Source: Helicobacter aurati (GTDB lineage Bacteria; Campylobacterota; Campylobacteria; Campylobacterales; Helicobacteraceae). Taken from it: a stretch of DNA of 64,000 nucleotides. The notes below the pieces were generated by a model, which had not been told where the DNA came from, ran no database searches, and worked only from the letters and a program-made list of their open reading frames with translations. A program made the translations under genes and the position numbers. How positions within the stretch are numbered: position 1 is the first letter of the stretch; each line of letters starts with the position of its first letter. Positions 56,550-64,000 of this stretch are shown here, piece after piece. The stretch lies in NCBI RefSeq assembly GCF_003364265.1, contig NZ_NXLW01000003.1, forward strand, positions 62,001 to 126,000, read 5' to 3'.

Positions 56550-57719
56550 ATGGAAAATACGCAAAACTCAGCTAGAAGAGAGATTTTAAAGATTGGAGCA
56601 CTTATTGGCGGTACGTTTGCCTTAGGAGGAATGTTATCCCCCATGAATGCTGCCACAACGCAATTCAAACAACCAACTAGAGACAATCCTTTAATGCTTA
56701 ATTATAATGAAAACGCTTATGGGTATTCACAACTAGCTCGAAAGGCTATTGAAAGGAGTTTAACTAAGATTCCTTTCTATCCACATGAAGCAGTAGATAA
56801 ATTACGAACTGATATTGCGAATTTCCACCAAATCAAGGCAGATAAAATTTGTCTTACCAATGGCTCATCTGCTGGAATCCAATCTTCTATCTATGCCGCT
56901 AATAAAATGGCACAAGAGCTTAATTTGCCGATTCGCATTATTATCCCCAATCCAACTTTCGAATTTATTGAAGAATATGCTAGACCTTTGAATATTGAAG
57001 TTGTAAAATTTAACCTCGATTCTGAATTTAATGTTGACATTGATTCTATGAAAAGAAATGAAAGGGAATTTGATGGCGTTTCCCTCGTTTACTTATGTAA
57101 TCCCAATAATCCTACCTCTAACATCATAGGAGCAAATGACTTATACTCTTGGATACGCACAGCAAAAACTACTACCGTTTTTTTAATAGACGAAGCATAC
57201 GCTGAGTATGTTGTAAGCAATCTATTCAAAAGCGGTATTGATATTCTTAAGGATAGTACAAAGAATGTTATTGTGTTACGTTCTTTCTCTAAAATTTTTG
57301 GACTTGCTGGATTGCGTGTGGGTTACATTATCACGACGTCAGAATTAAAACGTAGGATTGATGAATTTTTGGAGCTTGAATCTATTAACGTACTAGGAGC
57401 AATTGCTGCGAGTGCTGCCATTAAGGATTTTAATTTTAGACAATATTGTGTAAATTCTAATCTCAAATCAAAGCAAATCATTACTAAAACCTTAGATTCT
57501 CTTGACTTGAAATACGCCCCATCACATGCAAACTTTATTTTTCATGAAATTACGGGTCAATTCGATGATTTTGCAAACAACATGAAACTTCAAAATATCC
57601 TTGTAGGAAGACAATTCACCAGATATGATAACTTTTGTCGAGTCACATTAGGAACTCCAGATCAAATGCAATATTACACAAAAGTCCTTAAAGACTTTAG
57701 AAAGAAAAGGTTAATATAA
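56550..57719 (+). CDS. Tat-exported PLP-dependent aminotransferase, HisC-like
   Basis: A 389-residue fold-type I aminotransferase. The N-terminus carries a twin-arginine signal SARREILKIGALIGGTFALG (8-27), so it is predicted to be exported. The catalytic body resembles histidinol-phosphate aminotransferase: NYNENAYG, YLCNPNNPTSN, IDEAYAEYV and the PLP-Lys in RSFSKIFGLAGLRVGY (about 247-262). Cytosolic HisC has no such signal. TAAGGAGTCAGCTTT precedes the ATG. The gene stands alone, with its own leader containing an inverted repeat. The substrate is unknown. Confidence 0.85.
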   Translation: MENTQNSARREILKIGALIGGTFALGGMLSPMNAATTQFKQPTRDNPLMLNYNENAYGYSQLARKAIERSLTKIPFYPHEAVDKLRTDIANFHQIKADKICLTNGSSAGIQSSIYAANKMAQELNLPIRIIIPNPTFEFIEEYARPLNIEVVKFNLDSEFNVDIDSMKRNEREFDGVSLVYLCNPNNPTSNIIGANDLYSWIRTAKTTTVFLIDEAYAEYVVSNLFKSGIDILKDSTKNVIVLRSFSKIFGLAGLRVGYIITTSELKRRIDEFLELESINVLGAIAASAAIKDFNFRQYCVNSNLKSKQIITKTLDSLDLKYAPSHANFIFHEITGQFDDFANNMKLQNILVGRQFTRYDNFCRVTLGTPDQMQYYTKVLKDFRKKRLI

Positions 57720-57754
57720 GTTCCCTGGTATTGCCAAACAAATCAAAGAGATTC

Positions 57755-57780
57755 ATCAAAATCTCATGAAAGATTTTGGT
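57755..57780. terminator. Hairpin after the aminotransferase gene
   Basis: CAAAATCT and AGATTTTG are exact arms around a 6-base loop, with two further pairs outside. There is no strong T-run, so it is only a possible terminator. Confidence 0.4.
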
Positions 57781-57892
57781 ATAAGATTCCAAAGTATTTG
57801 ATATTCTATAAAATGAACAAATTACCACAGATACCACAATCAAGAAACTGCCACAGAACACTTGACATAAATAACCATAATGTAGATAGCCA

Positions 57893-58519
57893 ATGTTTAG
57901 TGGATTAATTCGACAATTTGCACGCGTTAGAAATTATCGCAATAATATCTTATGTTTAGAGTCTCCTCTATTCCCGAGTTTAGGCGATAGTATTGCAATA
58001 AATGGTGCATGTCTTACAGCTATCGAAACGCAAAAAGATTATTTTTGTGTAGAGATCAGTAAAGAAACTGCACAGAGCATTGCCATCGAAAATTTAATAG
58101 GGCTTGTACATATTGAACCTGCATTACAATTTAGCGATGGATTACATGGGCATATTGTTCAAGGGCATATAGATTCAATAGGTTTAATTATCAAAAAAGA
58201 AACAATAAGCAATCAAACTATTTTTCATGTCCAAGCAGATTCTAAAACATTAGAACTTATGATTAATAAGGGAAGTGTATGTGTTGATGGAGTAAGCCTT
58301 ACAATTAACTATGTGTGTGATAAATATTTTGAGTTAGTTGTTATTCCGCATACAATGCAAACAACACTTTTCCATGCCTATCAAACAGGCAGAAGAGTGA
58401 ACATTGAAACAGATATTATTGTTCGCTCATTGTTTTCCCTTATGCAAAAACACATAGCCAACAAGCAGCACAACAATATCACACAAGCAATATTTGATAG
58501 TATCACACTAGGATACTAA
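57893..58519 (+). CDS. ribE: Riboflavin synthase alpha chain
   Basis: A 208-residue protein of two repeated lumazine-binding halves. MFSGLIR begins the family; repeat 1 has GDSIAINGACLTA (about 31-43) and repeat 2 has GSVCVDGVSLTIN. HGHIVQGHID joins the two. It dismutates 6,7-dimethyl-8-ribityllumazine to riboflavin. No clear ribosome site precedes the ATG. No FMN riboswitch is recognised in the short upstream region. It is not clustered with other riboflavin genes in this window. Confidence 0.95.
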   Translation: MFSGLIRQFARVRNYRNNILCLESPLFPSLGDSIAINGACLTAIETQKDYFCVEISKETAQSIAIENLIGLVHIEPALQFSDGLHGHIVQGHIDSIGLIIKKETISNQTIFHVQADSKTLELMINKGSVCVDGVSLTINYVCDKYFELVVIPHTMQTTLFHAYQTGRRVNIETDIIVRSLFSLMQKHIANKQHNNITQAIFDSITLGY

Positions 58520-58754
58520 AATAAATTTTTGTCAATGAATAAAAACTCTCTTGTGAAATATTAGAATCACAAAAATTGAAGAGCATGCTCCTAAAATAAA
58601 AAATATTCGTATGCAATCAGTGTGCCATATCTTTCTTAAATATTTCTTAAATTCACTATATCAATGCTTATCGATAACATTTCAAAATACTCTTCTCTAA
58701 CATCGTATTGTCAGAATTCATTGTAAAATAGCGATATATTTCAGGGGGAGTGAT

Positions 58755-59075
58755 ATGGAAATTTACATATATATTGCTATTATAGCCTTGTCTACTGCTT
58801 TTACACGTTTTGTGCCTTTTATAGTTTTCTATAAATACATTCCGAAAATAGTTTCTATTTTAGGTATAATCCTGCCTCCAAGTCTTATTGCTATGATATT
58901 TATATATGCGTGTAAGGACATTGTTTTACGCTTTCCTGATTTGCATGAAATAGATCTTTGTAATATTGTGGGCATTATTTTTGCATTAACTATACATAGT
59001 ATTTTCAAAAATATTTTACTTAGCATTATTGGTAGCACGATTTTTGTTGTAATACTGCAAAGTGAAATCTTCTAA
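58755..59075 (+). CDS. azlD: AzlD-family small subunit of branched-chain amino acid exporter
   Basis: A 106-residue protein with about four hydrophobic helices. ALSTAFTRFVPFIVF and ILPPSLIAMIFIYAC match the AzlD pattern. It is the likely partner of AzlC, encoded at 48410-49168 on the other strand about 9.6 kb away, instead of next to it. TCAGGGGGAGTGAT precedes the ATG. Its stop overlaps the start of the ThiE-like gene by one base, so the two are co-transcribed. Confidence 0.8.
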   Translation: MEIYIYIAIIALSTAFTRFVPFIVFYKYIPKIVSILGIILPPSLIAMIFIYACKDIVLRFPDLHEIDLCNIVGIIFALTIHSIFKNILLSIIGSTIFVVILQSEIF

Positions 59076-59752
59076 TGTTTGCCTATCTAATTACTTCAAG
59101 AGAGTATTATGGTAATCTTGACAACATAGATTTATTACATTTCAGACAAAAATTACATTATGCACACAATAAGATGACGCAATTTAACAAACAATCTCTT
59201 CCTATTAAACTTAAATTTGCTTCTTTGCGCTATCACAATGCTATTTGCGATCGACAACCCCTTAGCCGTAAAGAATGGGATTTAATTGAAATTTTTCTAT
59301 CAATGTGTAGCACGCTTGACATAACGCCGATTCTTAATTTTTCATCTAATAAACTAGCAATCCTGCAAACACTCTATGAGCAAGAAAAATTTGTAGGTAT
59401 TCATCTAAAGGAATCAGATATGCCGCTCCTAGAGACAGGGATATTATTTAAGATTCTGCCATTAGAAACCATTAAAGCTTGCTCTGCGCCCATTATTTAC
59501 AGTGCACATAACCTTGCCAACGCGCAAAAGGCTATTGGGCTAGGTAGTAATTTTGTAACACTTAGTCCAATTTTCTATGAGAAAAATGGCAACAAGGCTT
59601 TGGGTACAACGACATTACAGAAAATAAACAACAAACTCAAACAACATATCATTGCGCTTGGGGGTATCACTACTGATACAAGAATTTCAGAAATACAACA
59701 ATGTGGAATTGCTGGATTTGCAAGCATAAGCTATTTTTTAGAAGAATCTTAA
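59075..59752 (+). CDS. ThiE/TenI-like thiamine phosphate synthase family protein
   Basis: A 225-residue TIM-barrel protein. FVGIHLKESDM, IIYSAHN, VTLSPIFYEKNGNKALG and IIALGGIT correspond in order to the strand motifs of ThiE/TenI (substrate, pyrophosphate loop and Gly-rich phosphate site). It is longer than average, with a longer N-terminal part (about 1-60). It may join the HMP and thiazole parts of thiamine, complementing thiC at 3541, or be TenI-like. Start ATG 59075 shares a base with the azlD stop. Confidence 0.75.
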   Translation: MFAYLITSREYYGNLDNIDLLHFRQKLHYAHNKMTQFNKQSLPIKLKFASLRYHNAICDRQPLSRKEWDLIEIFLSMCSTLDITPILNFSSNKLAILQTLYEQEKFVGIHLKESDMPLLETGILFKILPLETIKACSAPIIYSAHNLANAQKAIGLGSNFVTLSPIFYEKNGNKALGTTTLQKINNKLKQHIIALGGITTDTRISEIQQCGIAGFASISYFLEES

Positions 59753-60024
59753 TAATCCATTTCCAATAATATTGCCAAATGCTGCTGTATTATAGATGAT
59801 CAAATGTCTAAATAATAATTCTCATAGCACCTCAATAAATGGAACAATTCGCCTATTGTTTTTCATAAACACTTAAAACACTCTACTGCCTTTCTCAATG
59901 CAAATAAACTAAGGTAAACAATGTATCACGTCTTATCAAAGACTCGAGTTTAGCTATACGTCTTATTCATAAACGTCATAAAAGTTAAGACACTAAATTA
60001 ATATATAACAGACAATCATCTAAA

Positions 60025-60474
60025 CTATAAGTGCTCTAATCCCTCTATTTCAGAATCCGCACAAAGAAACACAGACTTTGTATTATCGTCATTCGCTCTA
60101 AGTACTGCTCTAAGAAAAATATCTGCTTCATTGAGATTTGAAAAAATCGTTATTGTATCTGCAAAAGTCATAACCTCATAAAGATTCGAAAAAACGCCCA
60201 TCTTTTCCATGGTTGTCTCAAACCCGCTTACATTATTTTTAAATTGCCTTTCTTCAGAATCAAGTTTTCTCATAGTAAGTTTGTAAAGATAGAATTTATG
60301 CACCACGCCCTGGGTAGAACGTACATCAAATCTACCGCCTGCTTTTGGCAAAATGATATTTGTTCCATAAAACTCATTAGCACTTGCCACTAATTCATCA
60401 GCTTTTACCACAGAAAAAACCATAGGTAAATCTACAAAGAAATCTGATTTGTTATCATTGTTTTTGATAGCCAT
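60025..60474 (-). CDS. Unrecognised cytosolic protein
   Basis: A 149-residue protein that I do not recognise. It has no signal peptide, no membrane segment and no cysteine cluster. It is acidic in the second half (DTITIFSNLNEADIFLR). The coding frame is supported by a clear ribosome site (CAGGAGAGTGCT) before ATG 60474 and ordinary codon use. It is isolated by 272- and 426-base gaps and may be lineage-specific. Confidence 0.7.
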   Translation of the reverse strand: MAIKNNDNKSDFFVDLPMVFSVVKADELVASANEFYGTNIILPKAGGRFDVRSTQGVVHKFYLYKLTMRKLDSEERQFKNNVSGFETTMEKMGVFSNLYEVMTFADTITIFSNLNEADIFLRAVLRANDDNTKSVFLCADSEIEGLEHL

Positions 60475-60900
60475 AGCACTCTCCTGAATCTTATGCGTAA
60501 CTTTTTAGTAAAATCAAAACAAACTGCCAATATTGAGAATCATATCAATAGATAAAATAACTTCAGTTCTAACGTTATTGCAACTATGATTGTTTCAATG
60601 CCCATAAAATACAACGCAATTATACATTAATTTTACATAAAGAATATGGCAATAATCAAAAACTTACTAACACAACAAGCTAAAATCGATGAGACTGGAA
60701 AATGGGAATATAAGGAATATAATATAGTTTGCTCTTAAAGGCTTAAAAAAGCAATTTCGTTATTTTGCCTACAATCCATAATTGTACATAGTAAATATAA
60801 ATATTTCTTTTGAAAATCTATCAGTAAAATATCAAAATAAGTCAAAACAAAGTTATAATTAGTAGGTATATCGCATCAACATTTATTGGAGAAAAAGAAT
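60475..60900. other. 426-base intergenic region with a doubtful 30-residue ORF
   Basis: No clear gene. A small plus-strand frame at 60646-60738 encodes MAIIKNLLTQQAKIDETG and 12 more residues with natural-looking composition, but no convincing ribosome site precedes it; it may be a remnant of a longer gene. The remainder contains the divergent promoters of the two flanking genes. Confidence 0.4.
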
Positions 60901-62022
60901 ATGACAATAAAGTTACTGTGTCTTTCTGCTGCAGCCACAAGTCCTTTTGCAAAAGCATTCCTAGAGTATATGTCAAAAAATGGTCAAATCGAATATGATT
61001 TTGCTGAAATCGAACCTCATATTCTCGCAAATCCAAAATTTCCATTAAGCAAATTACTTTCTCATTTTTGTTCCACGACTCCAGATTTTATCATGTCATT
61101 TGACGGACATTATCGCTATATGAAAACCGAACCAAGTATTCCATTTATCGAAATGAGCAATTCTATTGCAGGTCCAACAAGACATAACAGACCTTTCGTT
61201 AAAACGCCAGTAGAGTGGGAAAAAAAGGTAGTTAAAGTTGAACCGCAATGGTATAGCAAGATATTGCCTCTCGAAGAACAAACTATTTATCAAATGGTTG
61301 ACTCATATCGTTATGTTTATTTGCGCACTCTAGTGTCAACTTATAAAACAAATCCGCCAAAAACAGAACCGTCTGTCGCCTTTTATCTTCCTGATTGGAA
61401 TACTCACACAGATGACATCTTACAGAGTGCTTACCGTTATCTGGATTTTTGTCGTGACGTACAATGCGGTTTATATATTGGGCTTTCAAAAGCCGTACTT
61501 GATTCTAAAGACACAAGTTTAGAATCAAAATACAAAATAAAACGTAAAAGTATTGACATTACATTGAAAATCTTACATGATGAAATCAATAAATTTAACA
61601 AAGAGTATCAAGAAGATGGACTTGTAGCACGTATTGAAAATAACCTCAATTGGCATCTCGCTCTATTACAACACGACATTAAATTATTATCTATCGAACC
61701 TAGCAGCACAACATGGCTAGAAGCCCTCTATCTTTTAAAAACAAAAGAAGTAGTTTGCAATAAAAAAGAAATGGCTTGTAACAAAATACGTTTAGTTCTT
61801 GCTAATGGACAGAGGTTTCCAGGAACAGATGATTTTGACAATGAGTTACGAGAAGTAGAAAAATACTTTAAAGAAAACCTTATGAGAAAAGACAGACATT
61901 CTACATTGGGGCAGATATTTACAACAACAGACAGATTTTATCATTTCTTGGGATTCCAAGAAAATTTTGCATTAAGCATGGATTTCGATAAAATCGCTAG
62001 CTTATACCCAAAACAAAATTAA
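60901..62022 (+). CDS. Unrecognised protein, Helicobacter-like hypothetical
   Basis: A 373-residue protein I cannot assign. It starts MTIKLLCLSAAATSPFAKAF, where the hydrophobic run resembles a beta strand rather than a signal peptide. The body is rich in charged residues, with several Trp and Tyr and no membrane helix. A repeated K-rich motif occurs in the C-terminal third (KEVVCNKKEMACNKI). GGAG is 9 bases before ATG 60901. It is followed after about 100 bases by tRNA-Asn. Confidence 0.65.
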   Translation: MTIKLLCLSAAATSPFAKAFLEYMSKNGQIEYDFAEIEPHILANPKFPLSKLLSHFCSTTPDFIMSFDGHYRYMKTEPSIPFIEMSNSIAGPTRHNRPFVKTPVEWEKKVVKVEPQWYSKILPLEEQTIYQMVDSYRYVYLRTLVSTYKTNPPKTEPSVAFYLPDWNTHTDDILQSAYRYLDFCRDVQCGLYIGLSKAVLDSKDTSLESKYKIKRKSIDITLKILHDEINKFNKEYQEDGLVARIENNLNWHLALLQHDIKLLSIEPSSTTWLEALYLLKTKEVVCNKKEMACNKIRLVLANGQRFPGTDDFDNELREVEKYFKENLMRKDRHSTLGQIFTTTDRFYHFLGFQENFALSMDFDKIASLYPKQN

Positions 62023-62081
62023 TAGTCGCACTCAACAATCTATTATTTTTTATTAACCTAGAATCAAAGTGCATAAAGCAC

Positions 62082-62110
62082 TTGATTGTAAATGAAATTT
62101 CTCTTATAAT
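62082..62110 (+). promoter_or_regulatory. Promoter of tRNA-Asn
   Basis: TTGATT (-35, 62082-62087) and perfect TATAAT (-10, 62105-62110) with a 17-base spacer lie just before the tRNA. Confidence 0.65.
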
Positions 62111-62126
62111 TATGCTCTTTAAATAT

Positions 62127-62201
62127 TCCGGATTAGCTCAGCGGTAGAGTAGGTGGCTGTTAACCACTTGGTCGCAGGTTCGAATCCTGCATCCGGAGCC
62201 A
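62127..62201 (+). tRNA. tRNA-Asn (GTT)
   Basis: A 75-base cloverleaf. The acceptor stem pairs TCCGGAT with ATCCGGA, followed by G and an encoded CCA. The anticodon loop CTGTTAA gives anticodon GTT. The T-loop is GGTTCGAATCC. Confidence 0.95.
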
Positions 62202-62407
62202 CTTCATTTTCCTCCTTTTATCTATTAAATTTAAAATATAATCAAACCATTATGCGTTATCTATAATGGGGTAGCGCCGCGCGAATTAATTACGGCTCAT
62301 TTCATTGAAAAAGTCTCGATAATTCTATCTTTTACACTCTATAAATATTACAATAAAGAATAAATCATTAAAGTTAAACACACAACAACTCTATAATAAG
62401 GAAAAAT

Positions 62408-63223
62408 ATGAAAGTTTCTCAAAATTTTTTTACTCTTGACTGGGAGAAAACTAAAGCAGCAATTTTGCGAAATGTAGGCAATATCTGTTATCTACACCCC
62501 ATAGAAGAACTTGATATTGTGCAAGAAACTGACTTATTGGGGTTGCAGACAGAAATAACAAGATTGGATTCTAACACCTTCGCTTTTTTAACAGGCAAAC
62601 CAGCCTGTAACGCGCTTTTATGGGGTGCTAGAGGTTGCGGGAAAAGCTCTGTAGTCAAAGCCGTCTTAAGTAAATATCTTGCAGAATCACCTTTGCGAAT
62701 CCTTGAAATCGAGGGCAAAGATATTGCAATGTTTCCTATTATCATGGACTTTTTACGTCCCTACAAACAATATTCCTTTATTATTTTTTGTGATGATTTG
62801 GCTTTTTCACTTAACGATTATTCATATCGCAGTCTGAAAAGCTCGCTAGAGGGTTCATTTGAGAAAAAACCTTGTAATATACTTATCTATGCGACATCAA
62901 ATCTTCGCCGTATTATACAAGAAGACACTTCACAGAATCAGGAATATACTCATGAAATACTCTCTCTTAGTGATAGATTTCCCTTAAGTATAGGATTCTA
63001 CACGTTTGGCACAACAGAATATCTCACAGTGTTAGAATTTATTATCCTAAAAAGCTTTCAAGAAACAAATAAGAGAGGAGCAAAAGCCAAAGCAAAAAAG
63101 CTATTTGAAACCATACAACAAGACGCTATCAATTTTGCTACACAAGCAGGCAATAAAAGTCCTCGAACTGCGCATGAATTTTGGAATCTCTACAAAAATC
63201 AAAAGAAATCTAATCATTGCTAG
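62408..63223 (+). CDS. DUF815-type AAA ATPase
   Basis: A 271-residue P-loop ATPase. Walker A is LLWGARGCGKSSVV (about 70-83) and Walker B is FIIFCDDLAF (about 124-133). The SLEGSFEKKPCNILIYATSN segment with a following Arg (NLRRI) is typical of the DUF815 family, found next to tRNA or sporulation-like genes in various bacteria. Family function is unknown. ATAAGGAAAAAT precedes the ATG. It lies between tRNA-Asn and the CAT tRNA. Confidence 0.85.
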   Translation: MKVSQNFFTLDWEKTKAAILRNVGNICYLHPIEELDIVQETDLLGLQTEITRLDSNTFAFLTGKPACNALLWGARGCGKSSVVKAVLSKYLAESPLRILEIEGKDIAMFPIIMDFLRPYKQYSFIIFCDDLAFSLNDYSYRSLKSSLEGSFEKKPCNILIYATSNLRRIIQEDTSQNQEYTHEILSLSDRFPLSIGFYTFGTTEYLTVLEFIILKSFQETNKRGAKAKAKKLFETIQQDAINFATQAGNKSPRTAHEFWNLYKNQKKSNHC

Positions 63224-63255
63224 AAAATAAGTAAGAAATACAATAGTGAAAGAAG

Positions 63256-63332
63256 TGGTGGATCTTGTAGGACTTGAACCTACGACCACTCGGTTATGAG
63301 CCGAGCGCTCTAACCAACTGAGCTAAAGATCC
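63256..63332 (-). tRNA. tRNA with CAT anticodon (Ile2-like or elongator Met)
   Basis: A 77-base cloverleaf on the minus strand, including CCA. The acceptor stem is GGATCTT with AAGATCC. The anticodon loop CTCATAA gives CAT. The sequence around the D-arm and T-arm is closer to tRNA-Ile2 (lysidine-modified C34) than to initiator Met, but I cannot exclude elongator Met by eye. Confidence 0.85.
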
Positions 63333-63508
63333 TCATTGGAATTAAAAGATAAGAATTATACTTTAAAAAGACAAATAAAGACTACTATTTGTATCAAACT
63401 AAGTAACTTTAATACATGTGTTGTATCTTGAAATCAGTAAAACCATCTATGAAGTGTCTTGTTATGAGGCTTAATTGCGTTGACTTAATTGCAAATCTAA
63501 CAAACACA

Positions 63509-64000
63509 CTAATTTATAACCTCTTGTGTGTTATCACTTATTTTAGCTATATCATAGTCTCCCTCTTTCAATAGCTCTGCTTCAAAGAGAAAAACAGAAG
63601 GTTTATAATGTCTCTGCTCGCGCATATCTTGTAAAGCAAAAGATAAATAAAGCAAATCCTTTGCGCGCGTACAAGCTACATAAAAAAGTCTGCGCTCCTC
63701 TTCTATACTCCCACCTTTGGAAACAAGTTTATGATTCGGAAATCTCCCATCCATCAAATCCACCAAAAACACACAAGAAAATTCTAAGCCCTTACTCGCA
63801 TGAACACTAAGAAGGTTAACGCCTGCGCCCTCGCCCATTTCACTACTTCCTAACACCATAGCATTTAAGAATCCTTGCAAATCTTTATAGTTTTTTGAAA
63901 TATTATGCAAAATCGCAAGTTTAGAATCAATCCTTTTTTTTGTAGATTCTAAAAGCAATGTGTCAACTTTCCCTTCTTTGTCTTTAGCGCGTTCTTTAAG
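63509..64000 (-). CDS. UvrD/Rep-family DNA helicase, C-terminal part (runs off right edge)
   Basis: The frame is open to the last base of the window; 163 residues are visible. Helicase motif V-like LLSVHASKGLEFSCVF and motif VI RRLFYVACTRAKDLLYLS (with the arginine finger region) identify superfamily 1A. GSSEMGEGAGVNLLSVH precedes motif V. The N-terminal ATPase motifs lie outside. It unwinds DNA 3'-5' in repair or replication restart. Confidence 0.92.
   Translation of the reverse strand, partial: LKERAKDKEGKVDTLLLESTKKRIDSKLAILHNISKNYKDLQGFLNAMVLGSSEMGEGAGVNLLSVHASKGLEFSCVFLVDLMDGRFPNHKLVSKGGSIEEERRLFYVACTRAKDLLYLSFALQDMREQRHYKPSVFLFEAELLKEGDYDIAKISDNTQEVIN

Noticed and set aside
1-64000. 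CRISPR array, insertion sequences or prophage
   Set aside because: No spaced direct repeats, transposase, integrase or phage structural genes were recognised.

Overview
The window looks like a chromosomal segment of an enterohepatic (non-gastric) Helicobacter. It is AT-rich. It encodes a fused IspDF next to an HP1021-type orphan response regulator, menaquinone synthesis by MqnD, a PflA flagellar protein, a MOMP-like porin, a CznABC-like metal exporter and a clade-III-type catalase. It also carries CheR and a receiver-less CheB, which H. pylori lacks. No rRNA, prophage, insertion sequence, integrase or CRISPR array is visible. Both ends cut through genes: a sulfurylase-like gene at the left and a UvrD-family helicase at the right.

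Layout. 1-3266 (minus): sulfurylase-like protein, HP1021-type regulator, ispDF. 3541-7014 (plus): thiC and a major porin, separated by a long AT-rich spacer. 7192-15847: serA, ubiE, recO, a Tat-exported transglutaminase-like protein, catalase, TatD nuclease and GAPDH. 15934-24151 (plus): a Pnkp-like RNA repair protein, then a three-gene RND efflux system. 24174-32470: radical SAM/SPASM protein, GlcD-type oxidase, rpoN, mqnD, fabG and pflA. 41457 down to 32475 (minus): a compact run mraY, DUF2059 protein, mutY, dprE1-like, ubiA/DPPR synthase-like, GT-C glycosyltransferase, dprE2-like, cobB. 41656-45777 (plus): gpmI, birA, parA, parB. 45876-51623: cheB, cheR, pdxJ, azlC, an outer membrane protein and panC. 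51984-59752: ferritin with Fur-like sites, a ketone-body/short-chain fatty acid uptake group (atoE, gntP, hbdH), a Tat-exported aminotransferase, ribE, azlD and a ThiE-like protein. 60025-64000: two unrecognised proteins, tRNA-Asn, a DUF815 ATPase, a CAT-anticodon tRNA and the helicase fragment.

The most notable system is at 33289-38179. Homologues of DprE1, the UbiA-type DPPR synthase and DprE2 together would make polyprenyl-phosphoryl-arabinofuranose, the donor known from mycobacterial cell-wall arabinan. A multi-membrane-span GT-C protein is encoded between them as the likely user of that donor. The UbiA gene carries a run of 13 G on its coding strand, so the first committed step is probably phase-variable (in frame here). 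The run sits directly downstream of mraY and mutY. A second item of interest is the Pnkp-like kinase/phosphatase/ligase protein, whose ligase domain appears to have lost the catalytic lysine.

Functions are inferred from sequence motifs recognised by eye and from gene order. No database search was possible.
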